A stretch of DNA of 64,000 nt, taken from Ensifer adhaerens (GTDB taxonomy: Bacteria > Pseudomonadota > Alphaproteobacteria > Rhizobiales > Rhizobiaceae). The notes beneath the pieces were generated by a model, which saw nothing but the letters and a program-made list of their open reading frames with translations, was not told the origin of the DNA and made no database searches. Below, in pieces: positions 15,343 to 24,710 of this stretch (its first letter is position 1; each line of letters begins with the position of its first letter). The translations under genes and the position numbers were made by a program. The stretch is from assembly GCA_900215285.1 (NCBI GenBank), contig OCMG01000003.1:620001-684000 (forward strand), given 5' to 3'.

Positions 15343-16182
15343 ATGAAATTTCGCTCCATAACTATTCTGGGTGCCATCATCGCCGCGACACTTTCCGCCC
15401 CGGTCCTTGCCAAGGATTGGACCAAGGCGACGATCACGCTCGAAGGCGCCTACGCTCCATGGAACATGACCAATGCCGACGGCTCGCTCGGCGGATTTGA
15501 GCCGGAACTTGCGAAAGTGCTCTGCGAACGGGCCAAGATCGAGTGTACGCTGGTTGCCTCCGATTGGGATGGCATGATCCAGGCGCTGAACGGCGGCAAG
15601 TTCGACGTCATCATGGATGCGCTCTCGATCACCGACGAACGCAAGCAGGTCATCGACTTCACCATTCCTTACGCTGCGACACCCGCCGCGTTCGCGACCG
15701 CCAAGGACAGTCCGCTTGCCAAGGCGTCGGGAACGGGGGCGACCATCACCATGACGCCCGGCCAGACTGGCGTGAAGGAGATCGAAGCGCTGAAGGCCGC
15801 TTTCAAGGGCAAGACGATCGGTATCCAGGCAGCCACGGTCTACGCCAAGTTCATTTATGACAACTTCGGCAGCATTGCCGAGATCAGGGAATACAAGACC
15901 GGAGCCGATCGCGACCTCGACCTGCAGAATGGCCGGATCGATCTCGGTTTCGATGATGCCGTCTACTTCAACAATGCATTCCAATCCGCGGGCGGTTCTC
16001 TCGTCTTTACCGGCCCTGAAATTGTCGGCTCGATCTGGGGCGAGGGCGAGGGTCTTGGCATCCGCAAGTCCGATCCCGAGCTGCGCGACAAATTCAACGC
16101 TGCCATCAAGTCGGCCCTTGCCGATGGCACGGTGAAGAAGCTGTCGATGAAGTGGTTCAAGCTCGACGTAAGCCCGCAATAA
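15343..16182 (+). CDS. Polar amino acid ABC transporter, periplasmic binding protein
   Basis: A 279-residue solute-binding protein of the HisJ/ArgT class with a signal peptide (MKFRSITILGAIIAATLSAPVLA, cleavage near residue 23). Family segments include EGAYAPWNMTNADGSLGGFEPELAKVLCERAKIEC and DVIMDALSITDERKQVIDFTIPY in outline. It heads an operon of two permeases, an ATPase, a lyase homologue and an amine oxidase, downstream of a divergent HutC-like repressor. Histidine or a related basic or imidazole compound is the likely ligand, inferred from context. Confidence 0.88.
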   Translation: MKFRSITILGAIIAATLSAPVLAKDWTKATITLEGAYAPWNMTNADGSLGGFEPELAKVLCERAKIECTLVASDWDGMIQALNGGKFDVIMDALSITDERKQVIDFTIPYAATPAAFATAKDSPLAKASGTGATITMTPGQTGVKEIEALKAAFKGKTIGIQAATVYAKFIYDNFGSIAEIREYKTGADRDLDLQNGRIDLGFDDAVYFNNAFQSAGGSLVFTGPEIVGSIWGEGEGLGIRKSDPELRDKFNAAIKSALADGTVKKLSMKWFKLDVSPQ

Positions 16183-16205
16183 GCGGCTAAAGTTGATCAT
16201 GGGCA

Positions 16206-16242
16206 AACGCCGGCATCTGCGGTTTGAGCAGAAGCCGGCGTT
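16206..16242 (+). promoter_or_regulatory. Intercistronic stem-loop
   Basis: AACGCCGGC (16206-16214) pairs perfectly with GCCGGCGTT (16234-16242) between the binding-protein and permease genes. No T-run follows, so it fits an mRNA-stabilising or attenuating hairpin that keeps binding-protein levels above the permease. Confidence 0.6.
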
Positions 16243-16271
16243 CAAGCTGCCCTCTTGTCGAGGAACGGTGA

Positions 16272-16997
16272 ATGACAGGATTTCAACTGCTTGGCTTCGG
16301 AGCGAACGGATGGGGCGCCTGGCTGCTGATTGCCGCCTTGATGACGCTAGCGGTGACAGCGACTGCCCTGGCGATCGGCGCCGTCATTGGCACGATCGTC
16401 GCAGCCTTGCGTCTTTCCGGAAGCTATCTTCTTCGTTTTCTCGGGCACATCTATACGACGGTGTTTCGCGGTGTTCCGGAACTGCTGATCATCTATCTCA
16501 TCTATTTCGGCGGGTCTTCCGGCCTGACTGCGATCGGTCGGCTGATGGGATATGACAGTTTTTTCGGCATGCCATCCTTCGTGGCCGGCGCGCTCGCCGT
16601 GGGTATTATATCCGGGGCCTATCAGGCGGAAGTGTTTCGCGGCGCCTTCCTCTCGATTCCGAAAGGGGAACTCGAGGCAGCCTCCGCGATCGGAATGAGT
16701 CCGGCCTTGCGCCTACGCCGCATCATCATTCCGCAGGTTTTGCGTTTCGCGATCCCGGGACTGGGCAATGTCTGGCAGCTCAGCCTCAAGGATTCGGCCT
16801 TGGTTTCGGTCACCGGGCTGGTCGAACTGATGCGGGCAAGCCAGGTGGCCGCCGGCTCAACGCGGCAGTATTTCCTCTTCTACATTGTCGGCGGAATCCT
16901 CTACCTCGTTCTAACGAGCCTGTCGGATCGCGTCTTCAACGGTGCGGAGCGGCGGGCAAACCGCAGCATGCCGTCGGCCGCCATGGGGAAAGCATAA
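16272..16997 (+). CDS. Amino acid ABC transporter permease
   Basis: A 241-residue inner-membrane permease of the HisQ/HisM class with about five helices, starting WGAWLLIAALMTLAVTATAL. The EAA loop reads ELEAASAIGMSPALRLRRIIIPQ in outline and is the ATPase contact. YRGVPELL-like motifs (TTVFRGVPELLIIYL) are also present. It forms a heterodimer with the permease that starts five bases after its stop. Confidence 0.9.
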   Translation: MTGFQLLGFGANGWGAWLLIAALMTLAVTATALAIGAVIGTIVAALRLSGSYLLRFLGHIYTTVFRGVPELLIIYLIYFGGSSGLTAIGRLMGYDSFFGMPSFVAGALAVGIISGAYQAEVFRGAFLSIPKGELEAASAIGMSPALRLRRIIIPQVLRFAIPGLGNVWQLSLKDSALVSVTGLVELMRASQVAAGSTRQYFLFYIVGGILYLVLTSLSDRVFNGAERRANRSMPSAAMGKA

Positions 16998-17001
16998 GAC
17001 C

Positions 17002-17706
17002 ATGGATTTCGTCTTCCTCTCCTCGACGATGGCCACGCTGGTCAAGGCTGTGCCGACATCCTTGATGCTGTTTTTTCTGGCAATCTTTTTCGGCGGCCTG
17101 CTGGCGCTTGTCATCGTTGCCATGCGGGTTAGCGGCAATCCGGTTCTGTCCGGTTTTGCCAAGAGTTACATCTTCATCTTTCGTGGATCGCCTTTGCTGA
17201 TCCAGATGTTCCTGGTCTTCTATGGGCTCGGGCAGTTCGGCGTCATCCGCTACTCTTTCCTGTGGCCGTTCCTGCGCGAGCCGGTGGTTTGCGCGGTCCT
17301 TTCGCTGGCGCTCTGTACCGCCGGTTATACGGCGGAGATTTTTCGCGGTGGCATCCGCGCGGTTCCGCCGAAGGAGATTGAGGCGGCGCGTTCGGTTGGC
17401 ATGTCGGGATTTCTTCTCGTGCGCCGGATCATCGCGCCCATCGCTTTCCGCCATGCCTTGCCGGCCTATTCGACCGAGATCGTGCTGATGATGAAATCCA
17501 CGGCGCTGGCAAGCCTTGTGACCGTCTGGGAAGTCACAGGCGTTGCGCAGCGGCTCATCTCGCAGACCTACCGGACCATGGAAGTGTTTCTCTGCGCAGC
17601 CCTGATCTATCTCGTTCTCAATTTCGTCATCCTGCAAGTGATGAACCTGCTCGAATATTCCCTCTCCCGTCACCGCCGTGCCCTGCCGCCGGCGCTGAAA
17701 GCCTGA
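17002..17706 (+). CDS. Amino acid ABC transporter permease
   Basis: A 234-residue second permease of the HisM class. ATG 17002 (MDFVFLSSTMATLVKAVPTS) is chosen over longer upstream reading because it follows the preceding stop closely. The motifs FRGSPLLIQMFLVFYGLGQ and the EAA loop KEIEAARSVGMSGFLLVRRIIAP in outline are clear. It lies between the first permease and the ATPase in a tight operon. Confidence 0.9.
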   Translation: MDFVFLSSTMATLVKAVPTSLMLFFLAIFFGGLLALVIVAMRVSGNPVLSGFAKSYIFIFRGSPLLIQMFLVFYGLGQFGVIRYSFLWPFLREPVVCAVLSLALCTAGYTAEIFRGGIRAVPPKEIEAARSVGMSGFLLVRRIIAPIAFRHALPAYSTEIVLMMKSTALASLVTVWEVTGVAQRLISQTYRTMEVFLCAALIYLVLNFVILQVMNLLEYSLSRHRRALPPALKA

Positions 17707-17721
17707 ACGGAGATTTCTGAC

Positions 17722-18492
17722 ATGCCGGATGTCATCCGACTTTCCGTCCGCAATATCCGCAAGAGCTTCGGCACGCATGAGGTGCTTCGCGGCATTTCAC
17801 TTGATGCCCGCGACGGCGATGTGATTTCCCTGCTCGGCGCCTCAGGCTCCGGGAAGTCAACCTTCCTTCGCTGCATCAATCTTCTGGAAATTCCCACCTC
17901 TGGCGAGATCGTCGTGGATGGCGAGCCCATTCGCATGGTGCACAAGAATGGTATCAGTCGGCCGGCGAGCCGCAAGCAGGTAGACCACATCCGCTCCGAG
18001 CTCGGCATGGTCTTTCAGGGCTTCAATCTGTGGTCCCACATGACCATCCTCGAAAATGTCATCGAAGGGCCGGTGCATGTCCTCAAGCGCCCGAAGGACG
18101 AGTGCATCGCGGAGGCCGAGGCGCTGCTGAAAAAGGTAGGCATCGTGGACAAGCGGCATGCCTACCCGGCGCATCTTTCCGGCGGCCAGCAGCAGCGCGC
18201 AGCGATCGCCCGTGCGCTGGCGATGAAGCCGAAGGTCATGCTGTTCGACGAACCCACCTCGGCTCTCGATCCGGAGTTGGTTGGCGAGGTGCTGCGTGTC
18301 ATGCGGGCGCTGGCGGAGGAGGGGATGACGATGCTCGTCGTCACGCATGAAATGAGTTTTGCGCACAACGTGTCCAACCGCGTCGTGTTCATGCGCGAAG
18401 GACTGGTGGACAGCAGCGGTTCGCCCGACGAAATGTTCGGTGACGGTGCTTCACCCGCCTTCCGGCAGTTCATCGGCCATTTCGGAACCTGA
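17722..18492 (+). CDS. Amino acid ABC transporter ATPase
   Basis: A 256-residue HisP/GlnQ-class ATPase. Walker [10 protein letters not shown] is near residue 41, followed by FLRCINLLE. The Q-loop lies in [10 protein letters not shown], the signature is [15 protein letters not shown], and Walker B is [14 protein letters not shown]. The switch His lies in VVTHEM. It powers the two permeases upstream. The next gene starts five bases after its stop. Confidence 0.93.
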   Translation: MPDVIRLSVRNIRKSFGTHEVLRGISLDARDGDVISLLGASGSGKSTFLRCINLLEIPTSGEIVVDGEPIRMVHKNGISRPASRKQVDHIRSELGMVFQGFNLWSHMTILENVIEGPVHVLKRPKDECIAEAEALLKKVGIVDKRHAYPAHLSGGQQQRAAIARALAMKPKVMLFDEPTSALDPELVGEVLRVMRALAEEGMTMLVVTHEMSFAHNVSNRVVFMREGLVDSSGSPDEMFGDGASPAFRQFIGHFGT

Positions 18493-18497
18493 AGGCT

Positions 18498-19982
18498 ATG
18501 GTCACGATCGAAACGACATTGTCATGGCGCGACGTTGCAAGTGTTGCAGCTGGGAAAAGCCTCGATCTATCAGATGCCGCATGGGTAAGGATCGACGGGG
18601 CCCGTCAGATAGTTGAACGTCTGGTGGAGCGCGGTGTTCGTGCCTATGGCGTGACGACAGGAGTTGGCGCGCTCTCGGATACGGTGGTCGATCGGGATGC
18701 GCAGAGCAGATTGTCGCGCAATATCGTGCTCAGCCACGCTTGCGGTGTCGGTCCCTTGCTGGGCGCGCGTGACGTCCGCGCGGTGATTGCCGCGCAGATC
18801 GCCAACTTTGCGCATGGTCATTCCGGCGTGAGGCCCGACGTGGTTCGCTACCTGAACCAATTCCTCAACGAAGACTGCATTCCGGACGTACCATCGAGAG
18901 GATCGGCCGGTTATCTGACCCACAACGCCCATATTGCTCTGGTTCTCATCGGCGAGGGACGGGCCACCGTCAAAGGCGCGCGCTTGAGCGGACGGGAGGC
19001 GCTGGCGCAGATCGGGCTCAAGCCGCTCGTACTGGCCGCCAAAGAAGGGTTGAGCCTCGTCAATGGAACCGCCTGCGCGACCGGTCTGACCTCTCTCGCG
19101 TTGGAGCGTGCCGAGCGTCTCCTTGATTGGGCCGATGCGGTTGCGGCGCTGACCCTGGAGGCCGCAGGCTGCCAGATGGCGGCGTTCGATGAGGCGGTTC
19201 TGGGCTTAAGGCCTTCCACGGGCATTGCGAAAGTCGGCGCCCGCCTGCGTGCACGTTTGGCCGGAAGCGGCCTTGTGGCGGCAGCGGTCGGTCGCCGCAC
19301 CCAGGATGCACTGAGTCTGCGGGCAATACCCCATGCACACGGGGCCGCCTGGGATGTGTTCGGTGCGGCCGGCCGCACCGTTGATCAGGAGCTGGCCTCG
19401 GTGACGGATAATCCAGCCGTTGCCGGAACCCCGGAAAATCCGCTGGTCTGGTCGGAGGCTCATGCCGTGGCGCCGGCGCTCGGCCATGCCGCCGACGGCC
19501 TGGCGGTTGCCATTGCCCAGGTTGCGGCCATGAGCGAAAGACGCATCGACCGGCTGGTCAATCCACTGGTCAGCGGCCTTCCGCCTTTTCTGGCAAGCGA
19601 TGCGGGCAGCCATTCCGGCTTCATGATAGCCCAATATACGGCGGCGGCCCTCGTCAACGACAATCGCAGGCTCGCGGCGCCTGCTGCCACCGACGGCGGC
19701 GTGACGTCGGCCTTGCAGGAAGATTTTCTCGCCCATCCGACGGCGGCCGCCAACAAGCTCCTGTCGATCCTCGACAATGCCGGGTATATTCTGGCGATCG
19801 AACTGATGGCCGCCGTGCAGGCTCAGGATTTTCTCGCCTCGACCGCATCACCGGCGTCCGCGACAAAGGCTATTCGGGATGTCGTGCGTGCTCATGTCGC
19901 GCGCTATGAGGATGACCGGCCGCTAGGTGACGATATTGAAACGCTGCGGTCTCTGATCGTTGAACACAGTCCTGCAGCGTAA
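18498..19982 (+). CDS. Histidine ammonia-lyase paralogue lacking the MIO triad
   Basis: A 494-residue member of the aromatic amino acid lyase family, aligned over its full length with the HutH in this window. Tyr50 in YGVTTGVG matches the catalytic Tyr. The place where HutH has [14 protein letters not shown] reads GSAGYLTHNAH (about residues 135-145), three residues shorter. The Ala-Ser-Gly that cyclises into the methylidene-imidazolone cofactor is therefore missing. The FHAEP region is also altered (SEAHAVAP). It may be a non-lyase enzyme, a binding protein or inactive. It sits in the uptake operon before the amine oxidase. Confidence 0.85.
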   Translation: MVTIETTLSWRDVASVAAGKSLDLSDAAWVRIDGARQIVERLVERGVRAYGVTTGVGALSDTVVDRDAQSRLSRNIVLSHACGVGPLLGARDVRAVIAAQIANFAHGHSGVRPDVVRYLNQFLNEDCIPDVPSRGSAGYLTHNAHIALVLIGEGRATVKGARLSGREALAQIGLKPLVLAAKEGLSLVNGTACATGLTSLALERAERLLDWADAVAALTLEAAGCQMAAFDEAVLGLRPSTGIAKVGARLRARLAGSGLVAAAVGRRTQDALSLRAIPHAHGAAWDVFGAAGRTVDQELASVTDNPAVAGTPENPLVWSEAHAVAPALGHAADGLAVAIAQVAAMSERRIDRLVNPLVSGLPPFLASDAGSHSGFMIAQYTAAALVNDNRRLAAPAATDGGVTSALQEDFLAHPTAAANKLLSILDNAGYILAIELMAAVQAQDFLASTASPASATKAIRDVVRAHVARYEDDRPLGDDIETLRSLIVEHSPAA

Positions 19983-20014
19983 GGACTGCCCGAACTCGCC
20001 GGGAGGAGGAGATC

Positions 20015-21157
20015 ATGGTTGCAGAATTCGATGTTGTCATTGTCGGTCTTGGGGCAATGGGGAGTGCGGCGGCAGCCTTCGCTGCATCTCGAGGCGCCAA
20101 GGTTCTCGGCATCGAAATGTACTTTCCGGCGCACGCACTCAGTTCCTCTCATGGAGACAGTCGGATCATCCGGCTCGGCTATTTCGAAGACCCATCCTAT
20201 GTGCCGCTTCTGCGCCGTGCCTATGAGAACTGGCGCGCGCTGGAGGCCCGGTTGCGCGCGGACATTCTTTCGATCACCGGCGTGCTGCAGATCGGCCAGC
20301 CTGACAGCAAGATCGTCAGCGGTACGCAGGCCGCTTGTAAACTGCACGGTATCGCCCATGAGGTTCTCGATCGTGCGGAGATGGCGCGCCGTTATCCTGC
20401 CTTCGTGCTCGATGACGAGGAGGTCGGCGTGCTTGACCCGCAGGGTGGCTACCTCCGGCCTGAAGCCGCAGTCATGGGATATCTGAAGCTCGCAGCGGAA
20501 GACGGAGCCGAGCTGCATTTCGGGGAGCGTGTCCTGGCGATCGAGCCGGAGACGGACGGCGTCACGATACGATCGGCAACAGGACAGTATCGCGCCCGCA
20601 AGGTCATCGTTGCTACCGGTGCATGGATTGCGGAGCTCGTGCCCGAGCTTGTTCCCTATGCGAAACCGATCCGGCAGGTCGTAGCCTGGTACCAGCCGGA
20701 CGACGGTTTCATGGCGCAACCGGGCCGGATGCCATGCTTTCTCCGTGACGAGGGCGACGATGGATCTTTCTTCGGCTTCCCCGCATTCGGTGTTGATGGG
20801 GTGAAGATCGGGCGCCATGCGCATTTCCGCGAGCCGATCGATCCGGCCAAACCCAATGCACCGGTCAACGGCGCAGATACTGATCTCCTCGACGCCTTTG
20901 CTCGCAAGCGCCTTCCCCAGGTCGCCTCGCAGCGCGTCCGCGCCACAACCTGCCGTTACACGATGCTGCCGACCGAAGATTTCCTGATCGATTTTTCTCC
21001 GGGCAACCGGAATGTCGTCATCTCTTCCGCCTGTTCAGGCCACGGGTTCAAGTTTGCAAGTGTCGTAGGCGAAATCCTCGCAGACCTGGCCCTTCTTGGG
21101 GGTAGCGAGCTTCCGACCTCACTCTTTTCATTTGCACGAAACACTCGTCCCGTATGA
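20015..21157 (+). CDS. FAD-dependent amine oxidase (sarcosine/N-methyltryptophan oxidase-like)
   Basis: A 380-residue flavoprotein of the monomeric sarcosine oxidase family, which oxidises N-methyl amino acids to the amine, an aldehyde and H2O2. The N-terminal dinucleotide motif is VVIVGLGAMGSAAAAFAASRG. The segment TTCRYTMLPTEDF near residue 310 carries the Cys that links FAD covalently in this family, and CSGHGFKFAS follows. It closes the uptake operon behind the lyase paralogue, so an N-methylated or histidine-derived substrate is plausible, by inference. Confidence 0.85.
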   Translation: MVAEFDVVIVGLGAMGSAAAAFAASRGAKVLGIEMYFPAHALSSSHGDSRIIRLGYFEDPSYVPLLRRAYENWRALEARLRADILSITGVLQIGQPDSKIVSGTQAACKLHGIAHEVLDRAEMARRYPAFVLDDEEVGVLDPQGGYLRPEAAVMGYLKLAAEDGAELHFGERVLAIEPETDGVTIRSATGQYRARKVIVATGAWIAELVPELVPYAKPIRQVVAWYQPDDGFMAQPGRMPCFLRDEGDDGSFFGFPAFGVDGVKIGRHAHFREPIDPAKPNAPVNGADTDLLDAFARKRLPQVASQRVRATTCRYTMLPTEDFLIDFSPGNRNVVISSACSGHGFKFASVVGEILADLALLGGSELPTSLFSFARNTRPV

Positions 21158-21200
21158 CGGGCGGCAGGCTCTCGCTGCTTCAGCAATGACGGAGCGTTTC

Positions 21201-21920
21201 CTAGTGTGCCGGCGAGAAGCGGGCGATGAGGGAATGACTCTCACCAGGATAGATGAAACGAACCGATGTCACAGCCTGCTCGGCGAGCCACGTTCGCCGC
21301 TCGACCACAAGGCAGGCAGCAGTGTCATTTATCCTCAGTTCAGCCGCGTTAGGGGCTGACGCAGATTGCGCATAGATCCTGTGTTCGGCCGAACTCCAGG
21401 GGATCTGCTGAATCAGCCACCGGCCGGGAGAGATTGTCGCAAAATCGGCATCCACAACCGATGGCACGGCGGCGATATTGATGATGCGCTCCTCGAGGCA
21501 AAACGGGCGTGGGCCGGCGTAGTGCAAGCAGCGGACGTCCAGAATGGCAGCGCCGGGCGGCACTTCCATGCGCCTGACATCTTCCGCACGTGCCTTGCGG
21601 GCCGCGTGGGCTCGGACTTCGCAACGATAGGGGAGGTTGAGCGCCAGCACCTCCGCCTCAATATCATTGATTTCAAGCACTGCGGCCTGGCTGTGTGGCT
21701 GCGTGACGAAACTGCCGCCCTTCTTTCGCCGCTCGATGACGCCCTTCTTCGCAAGCTGCGTCATGACCTTGTTCACGGTCATGCGGGAGCACTGATACTG
21801 GGCTGCGAGCTCGACCTCGAACGGGATGCGATATCCCGGCGCCCACTCGCCAGACAGAATGTGCGATTCGATGTCGCTCAAGATGCGCTGGTGCAAGGTG
21901 GCATCTTTGGACGCGCTCAT
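21201..21920 (-). CDS. hutC: Histidine utilization repressor HutC
   Basis: A 239-residue GntR-family repressor with a UTRA urocanate-binding domain. The start at ATG 21920 (MSASKDATLHQRIL) has GGAG six bases upstream; an upstream TTG is less likely. The winged helix includes IPFEVELAAQYQCSRMTVNKVMTQL, and the effector domain ends VRFIYPGESHSLIARFSPAH. The gene follows hutF with a 59-base gap, so the two are co-transcribed. The palindrome at 23409 is its likely operator. Confidence 0.9.
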   Translation of the reverse strand: MSASKDATLHQRILSDIESHILSGEWAPGYRIPFEVELAAQYQCSRMTVNKVMTQLAKKGVIERRKKGGSFVTQPHSQAAVLEINDIEAEVLALNLPYRCEVRAHAARKARAEDVRRMEVPPGAAILDVRCLHYAGPRPFCLEERIINIAAVPSVVDADFATISPGRWLIQQIPWSSAEHRIYAQSASAPNAAELRINDTAACLVVERRTWLAEQAVTSVRFIYPGESHSLIARFSPAH

Positions 21921-21979
21921 TTCGGTCTCCAACATTCTCAATGCCCCAGCTCTAATGCGGAAAGGTCACGCTGAAAAGA

Positions 21980-23338
21980 TCACTGCGCCATCAGCTCTCC
22001 AAGCGCCTTGCGAAAGCGCTGGCTGATGCTGTCGCGCAGGCGGTGGCGCCCACCCTCGACCAGCTTGCGCCCGCCCGCCCAGACGCTGTCGACGCGAATA
22101 CCACCGGTAAAGATCCAATGATCCAGGATTTGATCGCCGGAAAGATGGGGGGCGTCACTGCAATCGAGCGAGACCATGTCCGCTTCACATCCTTCGGAAA
22201 GCCCGACCTGTGACGCAAGCGCTGCATTGCCGCCCGCAACGGCATGATCAAAGAGCGCGCGACCGGTCGAACCGTCGGGATTTGCGATCACATTGCGGGC
22301 GCGTCTCGCGAGGCGCTGGGAATATTCCAGCTGGGCAAGCTCGCCGTGCAACGAGATCATCACGTTGGAGTCAGAACCTATCCCGAATCTGCCGCCCTCA
22401 TGCAGGAAACGCGTTGCCGGGAACGTTCCGTCTCCCAGATTGGCCTCGGTGATCGGGCAAAGACCGGCAATCGCTCCGCTTCTCGCCATGCTGCGGGTTT
22501 CGTCATCGGTCATGTGGGTTGCGTGGATCAGGCACCAGCGATCATCGACAGGGGCGTTTGCGAGCAGCCATTCGACCGGCCGCGCGCCAGACCATGAAAC
22601 GCAGTCCTCAACCTCCTTCACCTGCTCAGCAATGTGAATATGGATCGGACCATCCTTGGCGAGAGGAAGGATTGCCTTCAGTTCATCCGGTGTCGCGGCC
22701 CGCAGACTGTGCGGCGCGATGCCAATTCGTGCGGTTTCGATGCCTGCGACAAGTGTTCCACAGCGTTCCATGAGGCGGCTGAAACTATCGACCGAGTTGA
22801 TGAAGCGTCGCTGTCCCTCGATCGGCTGCGCGCCGCCGAAGCCCGAATGCGCGTAAAAGACCGGCAGAAGGGTGAGGCCGATCCCTGTTTCGGCACTTGC
22901 GGCCGCAATGCGTACCGCCATTTCGGCGATATCGGCATAGGGCGCACCATCCTTGTCATGATGCAGGTAGTGAAACTCGCCGACGCGAGAAAATCCGGCC
23001 TCCAGCATCTCGATGTAAAGCTGGGCAGCAACTGCCTCGACATGCTCCGGCGTCATCGACAGGGCAAATTTGTACATGACCGTGCGCCAGCTCCAGAAGT
23101 TGTCATCCGCGGGACCGCGCACTTCCGTCAGTCCCGCCATGGCGCGCTGGAAGGCATGGCTATGAAGGTTCGGAATGGCCGGAACCAGAACCGGATGGCG
23201 CTCGTCGCCGGGTTCCGCCGCAACCCCTTGTTCCACCTTGGCAAGGCGTCCTGCTTCCAGCGTCAGGCGCACTTCGTTTTGCCATCCGCCCCGCAGGAGC
23301 GCGCTTCGGGCGTGGATCGTTTTCGTGCCTGACGTCAT
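21980..23338 (-). CDS. hutF: Formimidoylglutamate deiminase
   Basis: A 452-residue amidohydrolase converting N-formimidoyl-glutamate to N-formylglutamate and ammonia. ATG 23338 has GGAGG nine bases upstream; a GTG six bases earlier is too close to it. The metal motif HSHAFQRAMAG sits near residue 60, HIAEQ later in the sequence, and GSDSNVMI near residue 330. With hutG it defines the five-step route seen in pseudomonads and rhizobia. It is transcribed divergently from hutI and upstream of hutC. Confidence 0.92.
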   Translation of the reverse strand: MTSGTKTIHARSALLRGGWQNEVRLTLEAGRLAKVEQGVAAEPGDERHPVLVPAIPNLHSHAFQRAMAGLTEVRGPADDNFWSWRTVMYKFALSMTPEHVEAVAAQLYIEMLEAGFSRVGEFHYLHHDKDGAPYADIAEMAVRIAAASAETGIGLTLLPVFYAHSGFGGAQPIEGQRRFINSVDSFSRLMERCGTLVAGIETARIGIAPHSLRAATPDELKAILPLAKDGPIHIHIAEQVKEVEDCVSWSGARPVEWLLANAPVDDRWCLIHATHMTDDETRSMARSGAIAGLCPITEANLGDGTFPATRFLHEGGRFGIGSDSNVMISLHGELAQLEYSQRLARRARNVIANPDGSTGRALFDHAVAGGNAALASQVGLSEGCEADMVSLDCSDAPHLSGDQILDHWIFTGGIRVDSVWAGGRKLVEGGRHRLRDSISQRFRKALGELMAQ

Positions 23339-23408
23339 GTTCACCGGCCTCCAATACCGCTGGTTCTGAAAACCTGCCTCAAAATTGCCGCTTGTCAGCG
23401 GCGTTATT

Positions 23409-23420
23409 ATGTATATACAT
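23409..23420. promoter_or_regulatory. HutC operator candidate ATGTATATACAT
   Basis: A perfect 12-base palindrome in the divergent hutF/hutI gap. It closely matches the known HutC target core TTGTATATACAA and is placed to control both transcripts. Confidence 0.7.
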
Positions 23421-23465
23421 GTTTTTGGAAATTGAAACCCCCATTGGAACTTTGCGAGGTGAACG

Positions 23466-24710
23466 GTGTCGGAAAAATGCGCTCAGCGCCCCCGCCGAAA
23501 ACTGTGGCGCAACGCCCGGCTGGCGACGCTCGCCCCGACTGCGGGCGGACTTGGTATTCATGAAACGGGCCTCCTCCTGACTGAGGGAGAGCGGATCGTC
23601 TATGCCGGTTCCGAAGAGGAATTGCCTGTTTCCGAAGCGCAGAATGCCGAGTGCTTCGATCTGGAAGGGCGTTGGGTGACGCCGGGGCTCGTCGATTGCC
23701 ATACCCACATCATCCATGGCGGCAACCGGGCGCGCGAGTTTGAGATGCGGCTCAACGGCGCGACCTATGAAGAGGTCGCCCGCGCCGGCGGTGGCATCGT
23801 GTCTTCTGTCAAGGCGACAAATGCGCTTTCCATCGATGGCCTGGTCGAAGCCTCGATGGCGCGGGTAGATACGCTGCTGGCTGAAGGCGTCACTACGCTT
23901 GAGATCAAATCCGGTTATGGGCTCAATATTGATGCCGAACTCAACATGCTGCGTGCGGCCCGCAAGCTCGCGACCCTGCGTCCTGTCCGCGTCGTCACCA
24001 GCTATCTCGGCGCCCATGCAACGCCGGTCGAGTACAAGGGACGCAACGACGATTACCTCACTGATGTCGTGTTGCCGGGCCTTGCCAAGGCGCATCAGCA
24101 GGGCCTTGTCGATGCCGTTGACGGCTTTTGCGAAGGCATCGCCTTTTCGCCGGATCAGATCGCGCGCGTCTTTGATGCCGCCAAGGCATTGGGCCTGCCG
24201 GTAAAGCTGCATGCCGAACAGCTCTCCAATCTTGGCGGCGCAAAGCTCGCGGCATCCTATGGGGCGCTGTCGGCTGATCATCTCGAATATCTCGACGAAG
24301 ACGGCGCGCGCGCCATGGCCGCGGCCGGCACCGTCGCCGTGCTTCTGCCGGGCGCCTTTTACGCCATCAACGAAAAGCAGAAGCCGCCGGTCAAGCTTCT
24401 CCGCGACGTCGGTGCTCATATCGCCATAGCCACGGACTGCAACCCCGGCACGTCGCCTCTCACCTCTCTGCTACTGACCATGAACATGGCCGCCACGCTG
24501 TTCGGTCTCACTGTTGAAGAATGCATCGCCGGCACGACCCGCGAAGGTGCACGCGCGCTGGGACTTCTGGGCGAAACGGGAACTCTGGAGCCAGGCAAGT
24601 CCGCCGATTTCGCCATCTGGAATGTGGAGAGCCTTGCCGAGCTCGTCTACCGGATCGGCTTCAACCCGCTGCATGCCCGCGTCTTCAGGGGCGAAAGGAT
24701 CGATCGATGA
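23466..24710 (+). CDS. hutI: Imidazolonepropionase
   Basis: A 414-residue amidohydrolase that opens imidazolone-5-propionate to N-formimidoyl-glutamate. The start is GTG 23466, preceded by GCGAGGTGAAC; the N-terminus [13 protein letters not shown] is typical. Metal and active-site motifs are [35 protein letters not shown] and [11 protein letters not shown] in outline. The stop overlaps the hutH start (ATGA). It is the first gene of the hutIHGUD operon. Confidence 0.94.
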   Translation: MSEKCAQRPRRKLWRNARLATLAPTAGGLGIHETGLLLTEGERIVYAGSEEELPVSEAQNAECFDLEGRWVTPGLVDCHTHIIHGGNRAREFEMRLNGATYEEVARAGGGIVSSVKATNALSIDGLVEASMARVDTLLAEGVTTLEIKSGYGLNIDAELNMLRAARKLATLRPVRVVTSYLGAHATPVEYKGRNDDYLTDVVLPGLAKAHQQGLVDAVDGFCEGIAFSPDQIARVFDAAKALGLPVKLHAEQLSNLGGAKLAASYGALSADHLEYLDEDGARAMAAAGTVAVLLPGAFYAINEKQKPPVKLLRDVGAHIAIATDCNPGTSPLTSLLLTMNMAATLFGLTVEECIAGTTREGARALGLLGETGTLEPGKSADFAIWNVESLAELVYRIGFNPLHARVFRGERIDR

